Origin: Pseudomonadota bacterium
GTDB taxonomy: Bacteria > Myxococcota_A > Polyangia > Polyangiales > Polyangiaceae
Direction: 5' to 3'
Assembly (NCBI GenBank): GCA_023432025.1
Contig: JAEYVE010000077.1
Span: 1-11,428 of the forward strand
Length of the DNA stretch: 11,428 bases
Part shown: in pieces, positions 6,614 through 11,428 of the stretch
Position numbering within the stretch: the stretch's first letter is position 1
Layout: each line of letters begins with the position of its first letter
Position numbers and translations under genes: made by a program
The notes under the pieces: model-generated
What the model was told of the DNA's origin: nothing
What the model saw: only the letters and a program-made list of their open reading frames with translations
The model's database searches: none

Positions 6614-6676
6614 AAAAATTAGGCAATTTTCACGATCCGCGGGGCGGCGCACAACGTCTCCAGAAGGAGCAACGAC

Positions 6677-7696
6677 ATGCGAAGCAAGTGGAACGAAATG
6701 GGGCGTGCGGTTTTGGGTCTGGTGGCGCTGGGCGCAGTGGGGTGCGCGCAAACGACCCACGAGGCGACTCCGGCCCGGCTGGGGCGCACGGTGACGTGGC
6801 AAGAAATGGAGGCGCGCCTGGACGAGCCGGGACCGATCCGGTTCGAAAAGGTGCGCGCCGCCGACTGGCAGGTGGAGCTGAGCGGCCTTCTGAATCTGGA
6901 TCACCCGAAAGCCGAAGCCGCTGGCCTCGAGGACCACGACGAGGCGATTCAGATTTACCTGTACGGGCTCCAGCACCCCAAGGAGGGCCTTTACATCGTC
7001 GACAGCGGCGTGGCCCGCTCCTTCGCGGAGCGCTCGGACGACATGCCCGTAGGCAGCCTCGTGCGCTCGTTCATGAACCTGGACGCGCTCCAGGTGCACG
7101 TGGACACCAAGACGTGGCTCACGCGCGCTGGGCAGCCACTGCGCGGTGTGTTCCTCACGCACCTGCACTTGGATCACGTGATGGGCCTGCAAGACGTGCC
7201 CAAAACCACGCCGCTCTACGTGGGGCGCGAGGAGCCGGAAGACACGCGCTTCCTGCACCTCTTTGCGCGCGGCACGACGGACGACAACCTCGAGGGATTC
7301 GGTCCGCTGCGTGAGCTCGCCGTTCCCGAGGACGAAACCAAGGCGCTGGACATTTTCGGCGACGGCTCGCTCTACGGCCTGCACGTGCCCGGTCACACCA
7401 GCGGCCACGTGGCGTTCGTGGTGCGCACCACCGAGGGCCCGGAGCTACTCACCGGAGACGCGTGTCACACGGCGTGGGGCTGGCAAAACGACGTGGAGCC
7501 CGGCCACTTCAACACCGACGGCGACGAGGCCGCCCACAGCCTGGGCCGCTTGCGCGCCCTCGCCGCGCGGCACCCCCACATGGGCGTGCACTTGGGCCAC
7601 CAAGAGCTCGGCGCACGGCCCGCACGTGGCCCCCAGCCGGCGCCGCCCGAGGCCACCGTCGCGCACCATCACGCGCCCCACGCAGAAGCGCACTGA
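6677..7696 (+). CDS. Metallo-beta-lactamase-fold hydrolase, lipoprotein
   Basis: The 339-residue product begins with a lipoprotein signal peptide: VLGLVALGAVGC puts the lipidated cysteine at residue 23. The rest is a metallo-beta-lactamase fold: THLHLDHVMG (H162, H164, D166, H167), HVPGHTSGH (H240), LTGDACH (D261) and a late histidine in HLGHQE (H308), the usual two-metal ligand set. The overall order resembles lactonase-type members such as N-acyl-homoserine lactonases, but the sequence does not fix the substrate. A His-rich tail (HHHAPHAEAH) ends the protein. AGAAGGAG seven bases before the ATG is the best ribosome binding site in the window. It is divergent from a LysR gene that probably regulates it. 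The location would be the periplasmic face of a membrane or the cell surface. Confidence 0.88.
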   Translation: MRSKWNEMGRAVLGLVALGAVGCAQTTHEATPARLGRTVTWQEMEARLDEPGPIRFEKVRAADWQVELSGLLNLDHPKAEAAGLEDHDEAIQIYLYGLQHPKEGLYIVDSGVARSFAERSDDMPVGSLVRSFMNLDALQVHVDTKTWLTRAGQPLRGVFLTHLHLDHVMGLQDVPKTTPLYVGREEPEDTRFLHLFARGTTDDNLEGFGPLRELAVPEDETKALDIFGDGSLYGLHVPGHTSGHVAFVVRTTEGPELLTGDACHTAWGWQNDVEPGHFNTDGDEAAHSLGRLRALAARHPHMGVHLGHQELGARPARGPQPAPPEATVAHHHAPHAEAH

Positions 7697-7755
7697 GGTC
7701 GCTCGCTCAGGGCGCTCGCCCCTCAGGTGCTCCTCGTGGTACCTCCCGCGCCCCC

Positions 7756-8016
7756 ATGCGCGAAAAAATGAAGGGCCTCTTGGCCGAGTACGGACGGGTG
7801 GCGCTCACCACCTACTTCACGCTCTTCTTTTTGACGCTGGCGGGCTTTGCCATCGCCATTCAGATGGGCTTTCAAGTGGAGAGCGCCGAGGGCACCGCGG
7901 GGGTGCTCGGCGCGGCGTACGTGGCCACCAAGCTCACGCAGCCCGTCCGCATCCTGGCCACGGTGGCGCTCACCCCGCTCGTCGCCGCCGTCATCAAGAA
8001 GTTCCGGGGCCGGTAA
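7756..8016 (+). CDS. Small membrane protein resembling DUF1279/FAM210
   Basis: The 86-residue product starts MREKMKGLLAEYGRVALTTY, has one hydrophobic helix at about 16-37, a polar middle (QVESAEGTAG), a second hydrophobic helix at about 63-80 with TQPVRILATVALTPLVAAVI, and a basic end KKFRGR. The opening YGRVALTTYF and the helix-loop-helix plan resemble the DUF1279 domain of FAM210-type proteins, which are membrane proteins of poorly known function. The upstream hydrolase gene ends 59 bases before and on the same strand; a common transcript is possible. No ribosome binding site is evident before the ATG at 7756; a GTG-free longer frame upstream overlaps the hydrolase gene and is not credible. 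Coding bias and the clean two-helix plan support a real gene. Confidence 0.72.
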   Translation: MREKMKGLLAEYGRVALTTYFTLFFLTLAGFAIAIQMGFQVESAEGTAGVLGAAYVATKLTQPVRILATVALTPLVAAVIKKFRGR

Positions 8017-8039
8017 CCAGGGCGCAAACCCGCTCATTT

Positions 8040-8059
8040 CCCGGCCTCCCCGGGCCGGG
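8040..8059 (+). terminator. Possible terminator after the small membrane protein gene
   Basis: CCCGGCC (8040-8046) and GGCCGGG (8053-8059) pair around a 6-base loop, 23 bases after the stop at 8016. No T-run follows, so this is a weak call. Confidence 0.35.
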
Positions 8060-8092
8060 GCGAAAAGGCGAACCAGAAAGGACGGTTCCGTC

Positions 8093-8120
8093 TTGCGAGC
8101 CGTTCGAATGCTGCTAGCGT
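8093..8120 (+). promoter_or_regulatory. Promoter of the tRNA-Thr gene
   Basis: TTGCGA (8093-8098) and TAGCGT (8115-8120), separated by 16 bases and with a TGC just before the second element, fit a sigma-70-type promoter with an extended -10. Transcription would begin about 30 bases before the tRNA, leaving a short leader for processing. Confidence 0.5.
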
Positions 8121-8157
8121 CCCGGCCCCTCGCTTCCTCCGGGAAGTGAAGGAACAC

Positions 8158-8230
<73 letters not shown>

Positions 8231-8256
8231 CTGAAAAAGCTTCCCGTAAAAGGGTG

Positions 8257-8288
8257 AAGGCCGATTCCCGAAGGGGGTCGGCCTTTTT
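8257..8288 (+). terminator. Rho-independent terminator of the tRNA-Thr gene
   Basis: AAGGCCGA (8257-8264) pairs with TCGGCCTT (8278-8285), and the stem continues inward through two T-G pairs and three C-G pairs to a GAA loop (8270-8272). It runs into TTTTT (8284-8288). This is the most canonical terminator in the window. Confidence 0.88.
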
Positions 8289-8448
8289 CGTTGGGAGACA
8301 CGCTGCTGCGCTCTCTTGGTTGGCATACTGATAAGGCGACAGGAGGCGACACGAGCCGACGTGGGGCGGACCGGGCGTGGTAACGGAGGGCTACGGCTTT
8401 GGTTTCCACGATGGGTGCGCCAGATTGTGGGGCACAGTGGGTGAAGCA

Positions 8449-9339
8449 ATGAACCTGAACCTCCTTCCTTGGGACTGGGTATTCACAAGAGCCCGAAGCG
8501 TCTGCCTCGCCCCGGTGGAGGAAGCTTGGTTGAGGCTGTTGGACGGTGGGGGACATGAGACCGAGATTTCGTCGTTCGTCTCCAATCACGCCGGGCTTTT
8601 CCTCGGCGAATTTCCTCGTTCTCACTTCGTGCTCCGTGAGCTTCGCCTTGGTGCGGACTACGCGGTTGATTTCGTCGTCCCGAGGGACAACGCCAGTGTC
8701 GGGGTTTCCTACGAACTGATCGAGTTTGAGCGTCCAGATACACCGGCGTTCAATAGCAATGGCGATCCGAGCCAACGCCTCACCCATGCAGTCAGCCAAA
8801 TCCTCGATTGGAAGATGTGGCTTGATCGGGACCCGGCGGGGATGCGGAACTTGTTCCCTGCCCCAGCCCAGGTTGGTCCCGGATGCGAGATCACCTTCTC
8901 GTACACCATCGTCATTGGCCGTCGTTTCCCAGGGGAGCGACATGTAGCCAAGCGCAATGCCCTGTCGAAAATGCACGGAGTAGAGATTCGCTCGTTCGAC
9001 TGGCTCACGGATCGCTTGCGGGCGGCGCGTGGAGCGCCACCAGGTCCGATCACGTCATCTGCCGAGGCGAATCGGGTCTTGTATGAGCACGCCCATACTC
9101 TAAAGAGTCCGCTTTACGTTGCGTTGAGCGACGCCGAGTGGCGGACGCTTCGGGGAGGGCTGCGGCACCACCCACACTTGGTGGCAACTAACGCTGCAGC
9201 CTTCGCAGAATCGCGCAGGTTCAATCAACACGCATTGGGGGCGTTGGAGGCGTACTGCGCAAAGTTCATCGCGGAGGCAGAGGCTGCTGTGCACGAAGAC
9301 CGAAGGCTCTATCAAGAATTGACGACCCGTCGATACTGA
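8449..9339 (+). CDS. Shedu-like DUF4263 nuclease, candidate anti-phage protein
   Basis: From the ATG at 8449 the product has 296 residues; a GTG at 8377 in the same frame would add 24. The central block matches the Shedu (SduA, DUF4263) family: EISSFVSNHAGLFLGEF, then LGADYAVDFVV (D74), YELIEFERPDTPAF (E92), and THAVSQILDWKMWL (Q117), followed by SYTIVIGRRF. This order, D...E-x-x-R-P...Q-x-x-D-W, is that of the PD-(D/E)xK-type nuclease core of the family. Where the textbook motif has Lys (ELKRP) this protein has Glu94 (EFERP), a change I believe also occurs in relatives. Shedu is a known single-gene anti-phage system. Residues after about 190 (partly helical, EAEAAVHED near the end) are not recognised. 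Base composition is visibly less GC-rich than the genes before the tRNA, suggesting transfer. No strong ribosome binding site decides the start. Confidence 0.75.
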   Translation: MNLNLLPWDWVFTRARSVCLAPVEEAWLRLLDGGGHETEISSFVSNHAGLFLGEFPRSHFVLRELRLGADYAVDFVVPRDNASVGVSYELIEFERPDTPAFNSNGDPSQRLTHAVSQILDWKMWLDRDPAGMRNLFPAPAQVGPGCEITFSYTIVIGRRFPGERHVAKRNALSKMHGVEIRSFDWLTDRLRAARGAPPGPITSSAEANRVLYEHAHTLKSPLYVALSDAEWRTLRGGLRHHPHLVATNAAAFAESRRFNQHALGALEAYCAKFIAEAEAAVHEDRRLYQELTTRRY

Positions 9340-9434
9340 TGCCCAGCGAGGTGCGTCTCATCACTGAGAGCTCAGCAGGGCTTTACAGCGAATCCCAGTT
9401 GCGCAGATCCGCAAATTCTGATCTATGAGCGTGG

Positions 9435-9503
9435 ATGGCACGCCCGCTCTCCTTGGACCTGAGGAAACGCGTCGTTCAGGCGCGAGAAACCGGAGCAACG
9501 TAA
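9435..9503 (+). pseudogene. Truncated N-terminus of an IS630-family transposase
   Basis: ATG at 9435 opens a 22-codon frame reading MARPLSLDLRKRVVQARETG and two more residues before TAA. The SLDLRKRVV...G opening is the standard start of IS630-family transposases, whose helix-turn-helix would continue right after it. The frame stops exactly where an IS66-type left end (GTAA, 9500) begins, and the stop codon is made by that end. The rest of the IS630 gene is expected beyond the right end of the IS66 element, outside this window. It is not functional as it stands. Confidence 0.7.
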
Positions 9504-9525
9504 CCGCTGCATGATCCCCATGTGG
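9500..9525 (+). repeat. Putative left terminal inverted repeat of IS66 element
   Basis: The run starting GTAACCGCTGCATGATCC begins 58 bases before the preferred tnpA start and cuts the IS630 reading frame. Its exact length cannot be set without the right end for comparison. Confidence 0.5.
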
Positions 9526-9557
9526 CGTGGCACGTTGGGCGCAGGCACCACGGGTGC

Positions 9558-9848
9558 ATGCGCAGGCAGTACACGACAGCGGAGCGAGAGCAGTTCTACG
9601 AGGCGATTCGAGCCGGGGGGACGGTTCGCGAGGCAGCGGTTCGGGTCGGCGTGACGCCATCGACGGCGTACCTTTGGTCGAAGGCGAAGCCGAGTCGGGA
9701 CAAGCCGCGCTTCGCGTTGGTGGTTCCCGCGGTGGAGCGTGCGCCGTCGCTGACGGTGCGAGTGGGCGCGGCGTCGGTGCACGTGGAGACGGGATTCGAC
9801 GCCGCGCTTCTGCGCGACGTTGTCGCCGCGCTGCGTGAGGCCACATGA
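9558..9848 (+). CDS. tnpA: IS66-family accessory protein TnpA
   Basis: TnpA is the small first protein of IS66 elements, needed with TnpB for transposition and probably DNA-binding. From the ATG at 9558 it has 96 residues: MRRQYTTAEREQFYEAIR, then a helix-turn-helix at about 21-42 (GTVREAAVRVGVTPSTAYLW) and a tail ending DVVAALREAT. A GTG at 9522 in frame would add 12 residues lacking family character. Its TGA overlaps the tnpB ATG (ATGA at 9845-9848), so the two are translationally coupled. Confidence 0.88.
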   Translation: MRRQYTTAEREQFYEAIRAGGTVREAAVRVGVTPSTAYLWSKAKPSRDKPRFALVVPAVERAPSLTVRVGAASVHVETGFDAALLRDVVAALREAT

Positions 9849-10189
9849 TCGCGCAGGGGCTGCCTATCTACGTCGCGCTCGAGCCGGTCGACATGCGTCT
9901 CGGCTACGAGCGTCTGGGCGGCTTGGTGCGCGAGCGCATGCGAATCGAGCCACGTTCGAAGGCGCTCTTCGTGTTCGTCGGCAAGCGGGGCCATACGATG
10001 AAGGTGCTGACTTGGGACGGCACCGGCGTCGTCATGGTTCACAAGAAGCTCGACGCTGGGAAGTTTCAGTTGCCCACGGCGACACGCGCCGGTGACCTGC
10101 ATGTCATCGTGAGCGACGCCCTCTTCGAGGTCATCTACAAGGGCCTCGTCACCGGGCCCAAAGCGCCACGTCGTCGCCGGGTGCATTGA
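9845..10189 (+). CDS. tnpB: IS66-family accessory protein TnpB
   Basis: The 114-residue product carries the TnpB hallmark PVDMRLGYERL (residues 14-24), followed by ALFVFVGKRGHTMKVLTWDG and a basic end. In the family the first motif is usually PVDMRKGFDGL. This TnpB is unrelated to the RNA-guided TnpB of IS200/IS605. It is an accessory transposition protein of unknown biochemical role, complete and intact here, starting in a 4-base overlap with tnpA. A gap of about 100 bases separates it from tnpC. Confidence 0.93.
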   Translation: MIAQGLPIYVALEPVDMRLGYERLGGLVRERMRIEPRSKALFVFVGKRGHTMKVLTWDGTGVVMVHKKLDAGKFQLPTATRAGDLHVIVSDALFEVIYKGLVTGPKAPRRRRVH

Positions 10190-10292
10190 GCGACGCGTCA
10201 GGCTGTTTTCCACTTGAGCGCGTCGATCGCGCTCGTGTATAGCTTTGCGCGTGCTCCGCCCGCCGAGCAACAAGCGAGCTGCGTCTGCTCCG

Positions 10293-11428
10293 ATGGTCGA
10301 GCTGACGCAGCTGCTTTCCGCGCTTCAAGTCGAGGTCGTTGGACTGAAGACCAAGGCCACGGAAAGCGACGCGCAGATCGCCTCGCTGCGCGAAACCGTC
10401 GTCAACCTGACGCACGAAAACGAGCTCCTCAAGCGTCGCATCTACGGCAACAAGACCGAGCGCACGCAAACCAGCGAGGCGCAGCTCACACTCGGCGGCC
10501 TTCTCGATGCCGAAGGTGAGCTACAGAAGCAGCTCGACCAGGCCGTGGCCGAGGCGCGCACGGCCTCGCCGGACGCGGCTTCGCAGAGCGCGCCAGGGGC
10601 GCAGAAATCCAAACCCAAGGGCCGCAGAAATCTTTCCGAGAGTCAGCTGCCGCGCATCCTGCTGGAGATCCTCGACGAGAGACTCGAAAAGACCGCCAAG
10701 CGCATCGGCTTCGAGCAAAGCCTGCAGCTCATGCACCGTCCGGCGAGCTTCGCCGTGCTAGTCAAACGCATCGCCAAGTACGAGGTGCCGGGGCCGTTCG
10801 GGACTTCGATCGTCGGTGTCGAAACGCCGAAGACGCTGTTCCCTCGCGGCCTTCTCCATACCTCCGTCGTGGCGTTCATATTGGTGCAGAAGTTCGCGCT
10901 CGGTGTCCCGCACTACCGGCTCGAGCAGCACCTCGCCGAGCACGATGCGGAGCTCGATCGCGGCACGATGTGCCGCTACGCGGACGAAGCAGGCGGCGCG
11001 CTCGGAGCCACCGTCGTGCACGCTATGTGGCAGGACGCGCTCGCTCACTGCGCCGTCATCTCGACGGATGCAACGTCTGCGCTCGTGCAGCCCGAGAAGA
11101 CCAAAGGGCCGCTCCGCGAAGCGTGCAAGAAAGGGCACTTCTTCACGGCCGTCGCGGACTGCGACCACGTGCTCTTCGCGTACACGGAGAAGCACACGCA
11201 AGACTTCGTGCAGAAGCTCTTCGCAGGCTTTCGCGGCTATCTCCAAGCCGACGCCAGCAACGTCTACGACGTCTTCGACCGCGGCCCGCCCGCGGACAAC
11301 GAGGACGGCATCACGCTGGTTGGGTGTTGGGCGCACTGCCGGCGCTATTTCTTCGAGGCCGCCATCTGCAAGCACGCGGTGGGCGTGCAGGGCCTCATGC
11401 GCATCCGCGCCATCTACGCCGCGGACAA
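10293..11428 (+). CDS. tnpC: IS66-family DDE transposase TnpC, 3' end outside window
   Basis: This is the IS66 transposase that cuts and joins element ends. The ATG at 10293 starts a frame open to the window edge (378 residues seen of roughly 500 expected); a GTG at 10251 is an alternative. The order is: a coiled-coil-like N-terminus with LKRRIYGNKTERT (46-58; family form LFGRRSE), a middle region, then the DDE core with ISTDATSA (D259), GYLQADASNVYD (D320) and GCWAHCRRYFFEA (344-356). The zinc-binding cysteines usually found between the N-terminal part and the core are missing: no Cys occurs before C227. The final catalytic Glu would be near or past the edge; where relatives read LYxIE this protein reads IYAAD at 374-378, an uncertain alignment. 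The element looks otherwise intact. Confidence 0.92.
   Translation, partial: MVELTQLLSALQVEVVGLKTKATESDAQIASLRETVVNLTHENELLKRRIYGNKTERTQTSEAQLTLGGLLDAEGELQKQLDQAVAEARTASPDAASQSAPGAQKSKPKGRRNLSESQLPRILLEILDERLEKTAKRIGFEQSLQLMHRPASFAVLVKRIAKYEVPGPFGTSIVGVETPKTLFPRGLLHTSVVAFILVQKFALGVPHYRLEQHLAEHDAELDRGTMCRYADEAGGALGATVVHAMWQDALAHCAVISTDATSALVQPEKTKGPLREACKKGHFFTAVADCDHVLFAYTEKHTQDFVQKLFAGFRGYLQADASNVYDVFDRGPPADNEDGITLVGCWAHCRRYFFEAAICKHAVGVQGLMRIRAIYAAD

Larger units (their letters stand above)
9500..11428 (+). mobile_element. IS66-family insertion sequence, right end outside window
   Basis: Three IS66 genes in the standard order tnpA-tnpB-tnpC run on the forward strand to the window edge. The left end is placed at 9500, where GTAACCGCTG begins; IS66-family ends characteristically start with GTAA. 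The element interrupts an IS630-type transposase gene. IS66 elements make 8-base target duplications, so the bases just left of the end, GGAGCAAC (9492-9499), should recur immediately after the right end. The right inverted repeat is not in the window. Confidence 0.8.

Noticed and set aside
6494..7408. Reverse open frame opposite the metallo-hydrolase gene
   Set aside because: Antisense shadow of a gene with complete metal-binding motifs and a strong ribosome binding site.

Overview
The window is a GC-rich stretch of bacterial chromosome. Codon use, a high density of lipoprotein and PDZ-type proteins, an FHA-GGDEF signalling protein and the tRNA promoter style suggest a myxobacterium or related former deltaproteobacterium (Polyangia-like). 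This is an inference from style, not a taxonomic proof.

Layout. Bases 1-112 are the Ala/Pro-rich 3' end of an unknown gene, followed by a strong hairpin. A forward gene (ATG at 332) encodes an FHA-GGDEF diguanylate cyclase. A 351-base convergent spacer (1265-1615) follows, holding two near-identical 47-base direct repeats that can each fold, and the terminator of metK. The reverse-strand metK (1616-2908) encodes S-adenosylmethionine synthetase with an unusual Lys/Ala-rich tail. Upstream of it, also on the reverse strand, lies a tight pair: argJ (3650-4837), a transferase of arginine biosynthesis, and a downstream PDZ lipoprotein gene (3201-3647). Divergent from argJ is a secreted, probably outer-membrane beta-barrel protein (5003-5698). 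Its 3' end overlaps a convergent LysR-type regulator (5688-6596). The regulator is divergent from a lipoprotein of the metallo-beta-lactamase fold (6677-7696), with a perfect 12-base palindrome between them. A small two-helix membrane protein resembling DUF1279/FAM210 follows (7756-8016).

Accessory end. A tRNA-Thr(CGU) gene with a recognisable promoter and a textbook terminator (8158-8288) marks the change from ordinary chromosome to accessory DNA. Immediately downstream is a less GC-rich gene (about 8449-9339) whose central block matches the Shedu/DUF4263 nuclease family of anti-phage proteins. Then come the first 22 codons of an IS630-family transposase, cut off by what looks like the left end (GTAA...) of an IS66-family element. 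The IS66 genes tnpA, tnpB and the start of tnpC run to the window edge. This is a tRNA-adjacent island with a candidate single-gene defence nuclease and nested insertion sequences.

The best leads are the Shedu-like gene and its altered nuclease motif, the folded tandem repeats at 1292-1460, the IS66-in-IS630 junction with a testable target-duplication prediction, and the palindrome between the LysR and hydrolase genes. No clearly new multi-gene system was found.
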